From Magnetococcales bacterium (GTDB lineage: Bacteria > Pseudomonadota > Magnetococcia > Magnetococcales > Magnetaquicoccaceae): 64,000 bases of DNA. Position 1 is the first letter of the stretch; each line of letters opens with the position of its first letter. The notes under the pieces were generated by a model, which ran no database searches, had not been told where the DNA came from, and saw only the letters and a list, made by a program, of their open reading frames with translations. The position numbers and the translations under genes were made by a program. The stretch lies in contig JADGAR010000006.1 in assembly GCA_015231915.1 (NCBI GenBank), forward strand, positions 1 through 64,000. Direction: 5' to 3'. Shown here one piece after another: positions 31,609 through 41,711 of this stretch.

Positions 31609-31798
31609 AGCGCGAGCCACAAGGTTCGCAGCCCACACGCCTCCTCTTCAGAACAACTCCCTGGTATACCCCTTGCCCGCCTCCACCGGGGAGGCGCCCG
31701 TGCCGGCGAACACCGCCCCGGAGAGAAATCCATGGGGCAGCATCATCCCACGGGTGCCCCGCCTGGCCTGCCACACCGCCAGATCGATCACCTGCTTC
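31609..31798. repeat. parC 3' end and downstream flank (copy B of the direct repeat)
   Basis: Matches 31029-31217 with substitutions and a 1-nt indel. Confidence 0.9.
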
Positions 31799-33909
31799 TG
31801 CCTCCTGCCCGTGTCCAGGGTCACCCCCTGCGCCGGATCGAAGGTCACCACGTCCACTTGCACCTCATCGCTGAGCAGCCGCTGAATGCGTACCCCCTGG
31901 CCACGGGACATCAGAGGAAATTCCTCCAGGTTGCACACCAGCATGCGCCGCCCCTGCCCGATGGCCGCCACCCCGCTCCCCTTGACGGGATGCAGATGCA
32001 ACAGGCGATCCCCCTCCTTGAGGATCAACCATTGCTTGCCATCGCGCCGGCTGGCGATCAGGTCGGACCCCAAAATGCGAAACCCCTGCCCCTGACGCGT
32101 GACAACGAAATACTCCTGCTCGGCTGCGGGGGCGAGCATCCACACCACCGCATCCCCCCCCTCGATGCCGAACAGCACCGTCAACGGATCCCCGAACCCC
32201 TTGCCCGAGGACAACTTGTCCGCCAGCGTGGAATAGGCCTTTCCCGAAGAGGTGATGAACGTGATCCAGTCGTTGGCATACGCCTTGATCGCCATCAAAA
32301 ACCCGTCCTCGCCCTTGAAACGGAGTTTTTCCGGATCCAGGTCGTCGTGCCCCCGCACGCTGCGCACCCAACCCAGTCGGGACAGAATCACGGTGAGCGG
32401 CTCACGGGGGGCGAGATCCTCCGGCTTGAGGACCACCTCCCCGCTCGGGGCCGCCAGCAACTCGGTGCGGCGGGGATCGACGAACTCTGTCCGGGTCCGG
32501 CGCAACTCCCCGCCGATCACCTCCCACAGTTTGGCATCGTCGGCCAGCAGGGCCTCCAGTTCCCTGGCCCTGGCCTCCTTCTCCGCCATCTCCTTGCGGA
32601 TTTCCATCTCCTCCAGACGCCGCAAGGCGCGCAGACGCAGATTCAGGATCGCCTCGGCCTGCCCGGCGTCCAGCGCGAAACGGGCCATCAACACCGGGGC
32701 CGGATGATCGTGCTCCTTGATGATGGCGATCACTTCGTCGATGTTCAGATGGGCCAGCAGATGGGCCGCCAACAGATGCAGCCGCTCCCCGATGCGGGCC
32801 AGCTCGAAACGGGAATGGCGCTGGTGGACCTCGAAACGGTGATCCAGCCAGGCCCGCAGGAGTTGCCGCAGGTCCATCACCTGGGGACGCCCGTGATCGA
32901 TGACGTTGAAATTCATCGTCACCCGGGTCTCCAGGTCGGTGTTCTTGTACAGATAGGCCAGGAGCATCTCCGGATCCTGGCGGATCGACTTGGGTTCCAG
33001 GACGATGCGGATTTTCTCGTCCGATTCGTCGCGCACGTCCTCCAGAAAGGTGCTCTTCTGTTCGACGATCAACTGCGCGATGCGTTCGATCAGCCGGGAT
33101 TTCTGGACCTGATAGGGAATCTCGGTCACCACCAGCCGCCAGGCCCCGCGCGGCAGATCCTCCCTGGCGATGCGGGCGCGCAAGCGCAGGGTGCCGCGAC
33201 CGCTCTCGTAGACCGCCAGCCGCTCGGCAAAATCGGAGACCAGCACCCCTCCGGTGGGAAAATCGGGGCCGGGCAACACCGACAACAGTCGGGCGACCGG
33301 CGCCTGCGGTTCCTGGATCAACAGCAGGCAGGCATCGATCACCTCTCCCACATTGTGGGGAGGCAACGAGGTGGACATCCCCACCGCAATCCCGGTGGAA
33401 CCGTTGGCCAGCAGATTGGGAAAACGGGCAGGCAATACCACCGGCTCCCGCAACGAGCCGTCGTAGGTGTCGGAAAAATCCACCACCTCGGCGTCGAGGT
33501 GCTCCATCAGGGCCTGGGCGACCCGCGTGAGCCGGGCCTCGGTATAACGCATGGCCGCTGCGCCGTCCCCGTCGATGTTGCCGAAATTGCCCTGACCGTC
33601 CACCAGGGGATAACGAACCGCGAACTCCTGGGCCAGACGGACCATGGCGTCGTAGGCGGCCTGATCGCCGTGGGGATGGAACTTGCCGATCACATCCCCC
33701 ACCACCCGCGCCGACTTCTTGAAGGTGGAGCCGGGATCCAGATTCAAGGCGCGCATGGCGAACAGAATGCGCCGGTGAACCGGCTTCAGCCCGTCGCGAA
33801 CGTCGGGCAGGGAGCGGCTGATGATGGTGGAAAGGGCATAGGCGAGATAACGGGTCTCCAGTTCCACCCGGAGCGGGGCATCCGCCACATGACCGGCATC
33901 GGATCTCAA
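31648..33909 (-). CDS. parC: DNA topoisomerase IV subunit A
   Basis: [69 protein letters not shown]. Confidence 0.95.
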   Translation of the reverse strand: MRSDAGHVADAPLRVELETRYLAYALSTIISRSLPDVRDGLKPVHRRILFAMRALNLDPGSTFKKSARVVGDVIGKFHPHGDQAAYDAMVRLAQEFAVRYPLVDGQGNFGNIDGDGAAAMRYTEARLTRVAQALMEHLDAEVVDFSDTYDGSLREPVVLPARFPNLLANGSTGIAVGMSTSLPPHNVGEVIDACLLLIQEPQAPVARLLSVLPGPDFPTGGVLVSDFAERLAVYESGRGTLRLRARIAREDLPRGAWRLVVTEIPYQVQKSRLIERIAQLIVEQKSTFLEDVRDESDEKIRIVLEPKSIRQDPEMLLAYLYKNTDLETRVTMNFNVIDHGRPQVMDLRQLLRAWLDHRFEVHQRHSRFELARIGERLHLLAAHLLAHLNIDEVIAIIKEHDHPAPVLMARFALDAGQAEAILNLRLRALRRLEEMEIRKEMAEKEARARELEALLADDAKLWEVIGGELRRTRTEFVDPRRTELLAAPSGEVVLKPEDLAPREPLTVILSRLGWVRSVRGHDDLDPEKLRFKGEDGFLMAIKAYANDWITFITSSGKAYSTLADKLSSGKGFGDPLTVLFGIEGGDAVVWMLAPAAEQEYFVVTRQGQGFRILGSDLIASRRDGKQWLILKEGDRLLHLHPVKGSGVAAIGQGRRMLVCNLEEFPLMSRGQGVRIQRLLSDEVQVDVVTFDPAQGVTLDTGRRQKQVIDLAVWQARRGTRGMMLPHGFLSGAVFAGTGASPVEAGKGYTRELF

Positions 33910-35054
33910 GAATCCCCTCCCTCGTACTCACTCGCCTCGTCCGTGGATGCGACCGGACGACCCGATGCGCGGGCCGACGGACGGCCACTTCCCTTGCCTC
34001 CCTTGGGCGAAGCCTGCCCGCCGGAAAACAGACGTCCCTCGCCACCCGGACCACGCTTGGAGGGCAGACCCACATGCTCCCGCAGGCGATCCTCGAGGCG
34101 GTAGAGCACCTCCGGGTTCTCCTGGAGATACTGCTTGACGTTCTCCCTGCCCTGGCCGATGCGATCCCCATCCAGGGCGAACCAGGCGCCGGACTTCTCG
34201 ATCAGCTTCTCCTCCACGGCCATATCCAGGACCTCCCCCGCCAGGGAGATCCCCTCGCCGTAATTGATGTCGAACTCGACACTGCGAAACGGCGGTGCGT
34301 GCTTGTTCTTGACCACCTTCACCTTGCAGCGGGCGCCAACCACCTGATCCTTGTCCTTGATCCCCGCGATGCGCCGGATGTCCAGCCGCACCGAGGCATA
34401 GAACTTCAGGGCGTTGCCGCCGGTGGTGGTCTCGGGATTGCCGAACATCACCCCGATCTTCTGCCGGATCTGGTTGATGAACAACACCACGGCCTGGGAG
34501 CGGCTGATGGAGCCGGTCAGCTTGCGCAGCGCCTGGGACATCAGACGGGCCTGCAACCCCATGTGGGAATCCCCCATCTCGCCGTCGAGTTCGGCCTTGG
34601 GGGTCAATGCGGCCACCGAGTCCACCACCACCAGTTCCACCGCGCCGGAACGGACCAGCATGTCCACGATCTCCAGGGCCTGTTCCCCGGTGTCGGGCTG
34701 ACTGATGAGCAGTTCCTCGATGTTCACCCCCAGCTTGCGGGCGTATCCGGGATCCAGGGCATGTTCCGCGTCCACGAAGGCGGCGACCCCTCCGGCCTTC
34801 TGCACCTCAGCGGCCACGTGCAACGCCAGGGTGGTCTTGCCGGAGGCCTCCGGCCCGAACACCTCCACCACCCGCCCCCGCGGCAGACCGCCGATCCCCA
34901 GGGCGATGTCCACCCCCAGCGAACCGGTGGAGATCACCGGGACATCCGCCGCCGCCGCCGCGCTCATGCGCATGATGGCCCCCTTGCCGCACTGCCGTTC
35001 GATCTGCGCGATGGCCGCTTCCAGCGCCTTGGCCTTTTCCGTATCGAGTGCCAT
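33906..35054 (-). CDS. recA: RecA recombinase
   Basis: [62 protein letters not shown]; start [14 protein letters not shown]. Confidence 0.98.
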   Translation of the reverse strand: MALDTEKAKALEAAIAQIERQCGKGAIMRMSAAAAADVPVISTGSLGVDIALGIGGLPRGRVVEVFGPEASGKTTLALHVAAEVQKAGGVAAFVDAEHALDPGYARKLGVNIEELLISQPDTGEQALEIVDMLVRSGAVELVVVDSVAALTPKAELDGEMGDSHMGLQARLMSQALRKLTGSISRSQAVVLFINQIRQKIGVMFGNPETTTGGNALKFYASVRLDIRRIAGIKDKDQVVGARCKVKVVKNKHAPPFRSVEFDINYGEGISLAGEVLDMAVEEKLIEKSGAWFALDGDRIGQGRENVKQYLQENPEVLYRLEDRLREHVGLPSKRGPGGEGRLFSGGQASPKGGKGSGRPSARASGRPVASTDEASEYEGGDS

Positions 35055-35206
35055 CCTTACCTGACTCCTTTTTTTTATGTCAAAATGTCGATACCCCGGT
35101 TGCCCAACTCCCGGGAAACCGTGTAAGATGATCCTTCCCATTTTTACGAAACGCAATCGTTTTTCGGTAATTTTCTCCAAATGGCCCGAAAAAAGGAACC
35201 CCCGTC

Positions 35207-36256
35207 ATGAGCAAGAAAGTCGATATTTCCGAACTGTTGGCCTTCAGCGTCAAGAACAAGGCCTCGGACCTGCACATCTCCTCCGGCATGCCGCCTTTGA
35301 TCCGGGTGGACGGCGACATCCGGCGCATCGATGTCCCCAACCTGGAAGCCGACGAGGTGAAGGGGATGATCTACGACATCATGAACGACAAACAGCGCAA
35401 GGAATACGAAGAAGAGTACGAAAACGACTTCTCCTTCGCAATCCCCGGCCTGGCGCGCTTCCGTGTCAACGCCTTCAACCAGCATCGCGGCCCGGCGGCG
35501 GTCTTCCGGACCATCCCCTCGGAGATCCTCACCCTGGAACAGCTCGGCGCCCCGGAAATCTTCAAGGAGTTCGCCGATACCCCCCGCGGTCTGGTGCTGG
35601 TCACCGGGCCGACCGGCTCCGGCAAATCCACCACCCTGGCCGCCATGATCGACTACAAGAACAAATCCGAATACGGCCACATCCTCACCATGGAGGATCC
35701 CATCGAGTTCGTGCATGAGTCAAAAAAATGTCTCATCAATCAGCGCGAGATCCACCGGGACAGCAAATCCTTCGCCGCAGCCCTGCGCTCCGCGCTCCGC
35801 GAAGACCCGGATGTCATCCTGGTGGGCGAAATGCGCGACCTGGAAACCATCCGCCTGGCCCTGAGCGCGGCGGAAACCGGCCACCTGGTCTTCGGCACCC
35901 TCCACACCACCTCGGCGGCCAAGACCATCGACCGTATCGTGGATGTCTTCCCCGCAGCGGAAAAGGACATGATCCGCACCATGCTCTCGGAGTCCATCCG
36001 CGCCATTATCTCCCAGAACCTGCTCAAGAAAAAAGGTGGCGGACGGATCGCAGCCCACGAAATCCTGGTTGGCTCCCCGGCCATCCGCAACCTGATCCGG
36101 GAAAACAAGGTGGCGCAAATGTATTCCTCCATCCAGACCGGTCGCGCCTTGGGCATGCAAACCTTGGAACAATGTTTGCAAGAATTGCTCGCCAAGGGCC
36201 TCATTTCCAAGGAAGCGGCTCGCGACAAGGCCAACATCAAAGACGGGTTCAAATAA
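35207..36256 (+). CDS. pilT: PilT twitching motility ATPase
   Basis: LAFSVKNKASDLHISSGMPPLIRVDGDIRRID; GLVLVTGPTGSGKSTTLAAMIDYKN; VGEMRDLETIRLALSAAETGHLVFGTLHT. Confidence 0.95.
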   Translation: MSKKVDISELLAFSVKNKASDLHISSGMPPLIRVDGDIRRIDVPNLEADEVKGMIYDIMNDKQRKEYEEEYENDFSFAIPGLARFRVNAFNQHRGPAAVFRTIPSEILTLEQLGAPEIFKEFADTPRGLVLVTGPTGSGKSTTLAAMIDYKNKSEYGHILTMEDPIEFVHESKKCLINQREIHRDSKSFAAALRSALREDPDVILVGEMRDLETIRLALSAAETGHLVFGTLHTTSAAKTIDRIVDVFPAAEKDMIRTMLSESIRAIISQNLLKKKGGGRIAAHEILVGSPAIRNLIRENKVAQMYSSIQTGRALGMQTLEQCLQELLAKGLISKEAARDKANIKDGFK

Positions 36257-36284
36257 GCTCCATTGCACGAGGGTAAAGAGTTCC

Positions 36285-36896
36285 ATGAACAAGGTCCGCT
36301 CCACCATTACCGCCCTGCTGAGCGCCGCGCTCATCGGGGGGTGCGCCTACATGAACGACCTGCAAAACCAGTTGCAGCTCACTACCGAACCGCAGGTCAT
36401 TCAAAGCGAGGTGGATCTGATCCGCATGAGTCATGCCCTGACCGATGCGCTGGTGGCGGAGTTGCGCAAGAATCACCCCTCCTTCCACCAGCGCAAACCC
36501 ATTCTTGTCACCAGCTTCGTGGACCGCAGCCAGTTGGACAGCACCTCCGAACTGGGCAACCTCCTCTCCGACCACGTCGCCTCCCGCTTCACCCAGCAGG
36601 GGTTCACCGTGGTGGAACCCAAGCTGCGCAAATCCCTGGCCATCCGCCAGAATCAGGGTGAGTTCATCCTCTCCCGCGACATCGAAAAGATCAGCCAGGA
36701 CAACAAGGCCTACGCCGTGGTCACCGGAACCTATACCGAAACCCGCGAAACCCTGGACTTCACCTCGCGCATCATCGCCCTCAACAGCCGGCAGGTCCTG
36801 GCCTCCGTGGATGCCAAGGTCCCCATGGGCCCCAACACCCGCAATCTGCTGCTCAACCTGAACAACGGCACCGACATGAAGGTCGTCACGCAATGA
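36285..36896 (+). CDS. FlgO-like lipoprotein
   Basis: Lipobox LIGGC; PILVTSFVDRSQLDSTSELGNLLSDHVASRFTQQGFTVVE. Confidence 0.75.
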   Translation: MNKVRSTITALLSAALIGGCAYMNDLQNQLQLTTEPQVIQSEVDLIRMSHALTDALVAELRKNHPSFHQRKPILVTSFVDRSQLDSTSELGNLLSDHVASRFTQQGFTVVEPKLRKSLAIRQNQGEFILSRDIEKISQDNKAYAVVTGTYTETRETLDFTSRIIALNSRQVLASVDAKVPMGPNTRNLLLNLNNGTDMKVVTQ

Positions 36897-37441
36897 AACC
36901 GGTCTTTTTCGCCCTGACCCTGGCTGCCCTGCTGACCGCCGGCTGCTCGACAGGACCGGATCCCTATCCCCTGGTGTCGGTCCCCCTGACCGCCACCCAG
37001 GAGGTGGAACCCGCCGAGGTCGCCCATCAGGCCGCCGATGCCATGATCACCGACCTCAAGGACAGGCTGGACCAACGGGAAGTGATCCTCCCCGCCTCCT
37101 TCGTGGACGAGGGGAACATGGAAAAGAGCTCGGCGCTCGGTCGCCTGCTCGCCAGACAGATGGCCTCGCGCTTCACCCAGGCCGGCCACTCCATGGTGGA
37201 GATCGCCCTGCGCAAGGACGTGCTCCTCAAGAAGGGCGCGGGTCAGTTCGCCCTCTCCCAGGAGATCAAGGAGATCCGCAAGACCCACAAGGTCTCGGCG
37301 GTCCTGGCCGGCAGTTACGTCACGGCCCGCAACCGCATCTACGTCAATGCCCAGCTCATCCGGGCCAGGGACGGCGTGGTGCTGGCCTCCAACGATTTCA
37401 GCATGCCCCTGACCACCAACCTCCGCGTCCTGCTGCGTTAG
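36893..37441 (+). CDS. FlgO-like lipoprotein, paralogue of preceding gene
   Basis: Lipobox LLTAGC; ILPASFVDEGNMEKSSALGRLLARQMASRFTQAGHSMVE; ATGA overlap. Confidence 0.72.
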   Translation: MKPVFFALTLAALLTAGCSTGPDPYPLVSVPLTATQEVEPAEVAHQAADAMITDLKDRLDQREVILPASFVDEGNMEKSSALGRLLARQMASRFTQAGHSMVEIALRKDVLLKKGAGQFALSQEIKEIRKTHKVSAVLAGSYVTARNRIYVNAQLIRARDGVVLASNDFSMPLTTNLRVLLR

Positions 37442-37472
37442 TTCCCCGGCAGGGCGCGGAAGCGCTCTCCAC

Positions 37473-38450
37473 TCACCGGAACACGGCCTGCAACGAATCG
37501 GCCTGGAACAGCCTGTCCGACCAGGTATCGATGTCGTTCGATGCGGCGGAAGCCACCTGGCGCCGGATCGAGTCGGGCAGCATGCCAAAACGCATCTGGA
37601 GCATGTGCAAAAACAGCTCGGCCTTGCCTTCCTGCCTGCCTTCCTGCCTGCCTTCCTGCCTGCCTTCCTGAATGAATGCGTCCTTGTGCTTTTCGAGAAT
37701 CTCTCGCGCGAATATGGACATCATCTGGTTTTCCTCCTCGGGTTGGACACGAACCACGATCTGACGCACATGGTCCGCGCGCAGGGTTGAAAACGTATGA
37801 ATCAGATAGAGCATGACCGGCTCGAACAGTTCCGGAACCTCCCAAACCGCCTTGACGATCTCCTCCAGCACCGCCATCTGGGTTTCGGCGTCGCGGGTGC
37901 CGTATTTCAACGCCAGCAAGCCGGCCTTGAGGCGCGCATGCGCCGACAACCGGTCATCCGGGATCGCGCCGAGATTGATCACCGGAAAGGCGAAATTCAT
38001 CAGCCAGGGTCGCAGCGCCGCGTCGGCATCCACCAGGGCGAGAAACTCGTTGGGAATTGTCCAGTCCCGTTCCCCGTGATAGACTACCAATGGGACAATG
38101 GCCGGCAGGGTGAGCCAGTCCGGCTGTTCCCGCGCCTTTTGCTCCAGAAAGCGGTGACGCCCGCAATCCAACTGCCACGCCACCCTGCGATCGAAATGGC
38201 TCTTGTGCTCGATCAGGAGATAAAAATGGAGATCCCTGCCACTCACGGTCCTGGCCTTGAGGATCCTGTCCGCATAAAAAGGACGCAACGCATTGCCGAT
38301 GAATGATCCCGGCACCCATTCCGGATCGCCCGGCGCCAACAGCGCCACGATCTCGCGGGGCAGATGCTCGCGCAGCAAGGCGCCCGCCGTCTCCGGGTGG
38401 GACATCAACACCTTGAACAGTCTGTCGTGGGGCTGGAACCGTTCGGTCAT
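37473..38450 (-). CDS. Rpn-family (YhgA-like) PD-(D/E)XK nuclease/putative transposase
   Basis: MTERFQPHDRLFKVLMSHPETAGALLREHLP...LHFYLLIEHKSHFDRRVAWQL...IVPLVVYHGERDW. Confidence 0.85.
   Translation of the reverse strand: MTERFQPHDRLFKVLMSHPETAGALLREHLPREIVALLAPGDPEWVPGSFIGNALRPFYADRILKARTVSGRDLHFYLLIEHKSHFDRRVAWQLDCGRHRFLEQKAREQPDWLTLPAIVPLVVYHGERDWTIPNEFLALVDADAALRPWLMNFAFPVINLGAIPDDRLSAHARLKAGLLALKYGTRDAETQMAVLEEIVKAVWEVPELFEPVMLYLIHTFSTLRADHVRQIVVRVQPEEENQMMSIFAREILEKHKDAFIQEGRQEGRQEGRQEGKAELFLHMLQMRFGMLPDSIRRQVASAASNDIDTWSDRLFQADSLQAVFR
37621..37672. repeat. 12-bp tandem repeat encoding QEGR units in the Rpn gene
   Basis: CCTTCCTGCCTG repeated about four times; encodes QEGRQEGRQEGRQEGK. 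Confidence 0.9.
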
Positions 38451-38543
38451 GACACCCTTCTCCCTCCGGATGGCCATTTTCCATTGCAAAAACATACCGC
38501 ATTGCCGAATCCCGGTCAATAGCCATCGGGAGAAAAACCGGCC

Positions 38544-39383
38544 ATGAGCGACCTCGGCTTCCTCCCGGCGTGGACCACCGTCACCTTTCCGGTGTCCGGG
38601 GTGGTGACGCATGTGTGGCTGCCGCCTCTGGTGGCGTTCGTGGTCTCTTTTTTCACCTCGATGGTGGGCATCTCCGGCGCGGTCCTGCTGTTGCCCTTTC
38701 AGGTCAGCGTGCTGCACTTCGTCACCCCGGCGGTGAGCGCCACCAATCTGGTCTTCAATCTGGTGGCCATCCCCGGCGGGGTGTGGCGCTACATCCGGGA
38801 GGGACGCATGCACTGGCCTTTGACCCGGATCATCGTCATCGGCACCCTGCCCGGCATTGTCATCGGCTATTTCCTGCGCATCGCCTGGCTGCCGGACCCG
38901 GCATCCTTCAAGCGTTTCGTGGGATGGGTTTTGCTTTATCTCGCCGTGCGGCTGCTCGCCGACCCAGGCTTGCGCAAAACCGCCGCACCCCCTGCGGACA
39001 ACCCGGAATGCCATTTCCACAAGGGCGGCATGTTGCTGCTTGCCGGGGTCGTCGGGGTCATCGGCGGGATTTACGGCATCGGCGGCGGGGCGATCATCGC
39101 CCCCTTCTGCGTGACCCTGTTCCGTCTGCCCGTCCACGCCATCGCCGGGGCGACCCTGATGGGGACCTTCCTGACCTCGGTGGTCGGGGTACTGCTCTAC
39201 TCCCTGCTGCCCGCCCCTCCCGGCCTGCCCACCGCCCCGGACTGGGCGTTGGGCGCTCTGTTCGGCCTGGGCGGCCTGGGGGGGATGTATCTGGGGGCGC
39301 GCTGCCAAAAATTCGTGCCACAAAAATGGCTCAAATGGCTGCTCGGCGGGATGTTGACCCTGTTGGCCCTGCATTACGTTTGA
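38544..39383 (+). CDS. TauE/SafE-family membrane permease
   Basis: Multi-TM protein with VVSFFTSMVGISGAVLLLPFQ and GVIGGIYGIGGGAIIAP repeats. Confidence 0.85.
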   Translation: MSDLGFLPAWTTVTFPVSGVVTHVWLPPLVAFVVSFFTSMVGISGAVLLLPFQVSVLHFVTPAVSATNLVFNLVAIPGGVWRYIREGRMHWPLTRIIVIGTLPGIVIGYFLRIAWLPDPASFKRFVGWVLLYLAVRLLADPGLRKTAAPPADNPECHFHKGGMLLLAGVVGVIGGIYGIGGGAIIAPFCVTLFRLPVHAIAGATLMGTFLTSVVGVLLYSLLPAPPGLPTAPDWALGALFGLGGLGGMYLGARCQKFVPQKWLKWLLGGMLTLLALHYV

Positions 39384-39483
39384 GGATGGGGTCCTTGCAA
39401 ATACGCGAAAGTCCATTATAGTAAATGAACTCACCTATTTCTTAACGCCAACCCGATATCCTTCGTTTGGGAGAATGATCCTA

Positions 39484-40632
39484 ATGGAACGCGATCAAGC
39501 CATCAAATTCATGCTGGACGCCTTGAGGACCATGCTGAGCAAAGGCGGTTCGGACCTCTTCATCACCGCCGGCTTTCCCCCGGCTGCCAAGCTGGATGGC
39601 AAGATGACCCCCCTGGCCAAGGCTCCCCTGGACGAAAACCAAAGCCTGATGCTGGTGCGAGCCATCATGAACGACCGACAGATCAAGGAGTTCGACTCCA
39701 CCAAGGAGTGCAATTTCGCCATCCATCCCCAGGGGATCGGGCGGTTTCGCGTCAATGCCTTCATCCAGCAGCAACGGGCGGGGATGGTGTTGCGCACCAT
39801 CACCACCGATATCCCCGATTTCGACAAACTGAGCCTGCCTCCGGTGCTCAAGGACGTGGTGATGAGCAAGACCGGACTGGTCCTGGTGGTGGGAGGCACC
39901 GGTTCCGGGAAATCGACCACTTTGGCGGCCATGCTGGGCATCCGCAATCAACTGAGCCACGACCATATCATCACCATCGAGGATCCCATCGAATACGTCC
40001 ATCCTCACGTCAACTGCATGATCACGCAGCGGGAGGTGGGGGTGGACACCCTGAGCTGGCATGCGGCCCTCAAGAACACCCTGCGCCAGGCGCCCAGCGT
40101 GATCCTGATCGGCGAAATCCGCGACCAGGAGACCATGGAACACGCCATCAACTTCGCGGAGACCGGGCATTTGTGTCTCTCCACGCTGCACGCCAACAGC
40201 GCCAACCAGACCCTGGACCGCATCATCAACATGTTTCCGTCGGAAAAGCGGCATCAACTGCTGATGGACCTCTCCCTGAACCTGCGCGCCATCGTTTCGC
40301 AGCGACTGATCAAACGCAAGAACGGCGGGCGGGTGGCGGCCATCGAGGTCCTGCTCAAATCGCCGCTGGTCTCCGACCTGATTTTCAAGGGGGAGGTGGC
40401 CAGCCTCAAGGAGATCATGGCCAAATCCAACGACCTGGGGATGAAGACCTTCGATCAGGCCCTGTTCGATCTTTACGAGGCCGACCTGATCACCTACGAG
40501 GACGCCCTGCGCAGCGCCGACTCCGCCAACGAACTGCGACTGAAGATCAAGCTGGAGGGCAAGGACGCCAAGAAGGGCGACATCAACAAGGGGCTGGATG
40601 GCCTCAGCCTGATCCGCAAGGATGACGAGTGA
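39484..40632 (+). CDS. pilU: PilT/PilU-family ATPase (PilU-like)
   Basis: MLSKGGSDLFITAGFPPAAKLDGKMTPL; VGGTGSGKSTTLAAMLG; IGEIRDQETMEHAINFAETGHLCLSTLHANS. Confidence 0.9.
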   Translation: MERDQAIKFMLDALRTMLSKGGSDLFITAGFPPAAKLDGKMTPLAKAPLDENQSLMLVRAIMNDRQIKEFDSTKECNFAIHPQGIGRFRVNAFIQQQRAGMVLRTITTDIPDFDKLSLPPVLKDVVMSKTGLVLVVGGTGSGKSTTLAAMLGIRNQLSHDHIITIEDPIEYVHPHVNCMITQREVGVDTLSWHAALKNTLRQAPSVILIGEIRDQETMEHAINFAETGHLCLSTLHANSANQTLDRIINMFPSEKRHQLLMDLSLNLRAIVSQRLIKRKNGGRVAAIEVLLKSPLVSDLIFKGEVASLKEIMAKSNDLGMKTFDQALFDLYEADLITYEDALRSADSANELRLKIKLEGKDAKKGDINKGLDGLSLIRKDDE

Positions 40633-40640
40633 CATAACGC

Positions 40641-41696
40641 ATGAACATCACGCCCTATCTCAAACTGATGATCGAAAAGGGGGCCTCGGACCTGTTTCTC
40701 ACACCGGGGACCACGGTACGCATGAAGCTGGATGGCCGACTGGCCTCGGTGGGCAAGGATATCCTGACTCCGGAGACGGTCCGGGAGGCGGCCCTGGGGA
40801 TCATGGACGAGACCCAGGCGGAGCACTACCTGAAACACCTGGAGATCGACTTCGCCATTTCGCTGGGCGAGGAGGGGCGTTTTCGGGTCAACGCCTTTCA
40901 TCAAAAGAACCATCCGGCCATGGTGCTCCGTTACATCCGCGCGCAGATTCCCAGCCTGGAGAGTCTCAAGGTGCCTGCGGTTCTGGCGGAATTGATCATG
41001 CACAAGCGGGGCCTGCTGCTGATGGTGGGGGCGACGGGTTCCGGGAAGTCCACGACGCTGGCGGCCATGGTGGACCACCGCAACGCCACCCAGGGGGGTC
41101 ACATCCTGACCATCGAGGACCCGGTGGAGTTCGTGCATCCGCACAAAAAGTCGATTGTGAATCAGCGGGAAGTGGGGATCGATACCCTGTCGTATGCCAG
41201 GGCGCTGAAAAGCAGCCTGCGTGAGGCCCCGGACGTGATCCTGATCGGCGAAATCCGCGACCGGGAAACCATGGAGGCGGCCCTGGAGTTGGCCGGGACC
41301 GGACATCTGGCCATTTCGACGCTGCATGCCAACAACGCCTATCAGGCCTTGACGCGCATCATCAACCTCTTTCCCGAGGCATTGCACAAGCAGTTGTTCA
41401 TGGACTTGTCGCTCTATCTGCGCGCCATTCTGTCACAGCGGCTGGTGCCCAGCCAGGACGGCAAGCGGCGGGCTGCCGTGGAGGTGATGATCAACACCCC
41501 GCACATCGCGGAGATGATCCTCAAGGGGGACATCGACTCGGTCAAGGAGGCGCTGAGCCACTCCACGGAGCAGGGGATGCAGTCCTTCGACCAGGCGCTG
41601 TACAACCTCTACAAGGAGGGAGCGGTCTCCATGGAGGATGCCTTGAACAGCGCCGATTCGCGGGCCAATCTGGAAGCCAGGGTCCATTTCGGTTAG
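40641..41696 (+). CDS. PilU-like ATPase, second copy
   Basis: MIEKGASDLFLTPGTTVRMKLDGRLASV; VGATGSGKSTTLAAMVD; IGEIRDRETMEAALELAGTGHLAISTLHANN. Confidence 0.9.
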   Translation: MNITPYLKLMIEKGASDLFLTPGTTVRMKLDGRLASVGKDILTPETVREAALGIMDETQAEHYLKHLEIDFAISLGEEGRFRVNAFHQKNHPAMVLRYIRAQIPSLESLKVPAVLAELIMHKRGLLLMVGATGSGKSTTLAAMVDHRNATQGGHILTIEDPVEFVHPHKKSIVNQREVGIDTLSYARALKSSLREAPDVILIGEIRDRETMEAALELAGTGHLAISTLHANNAYQALTRIINLFPEALHKQLFMDLSLYLRAILSQRLVPSQDGKRRAAVEVMINTPHIAEMILKGDIDSVKEALSHSTEQGMQSFDQALYNLYKEGAVSMEDALNSADSRANLEARVHFG

Positions 41697-41711
41697 GGAG
41701 AGAGCGGGAGA

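Noticed and set aside
31042-34104. 1020-aa plus-strand ORF
   Set aside because: Antisense to parC and MNT; low-complexity composition.
35055-35206. Possible SOS operator CGAAACGCAATCGTTTTTCG in the recA-pilT intergenic region
   Set aside because: Imperfect palindrome only; no matching LexA box consensus that I can assign for this lineage.
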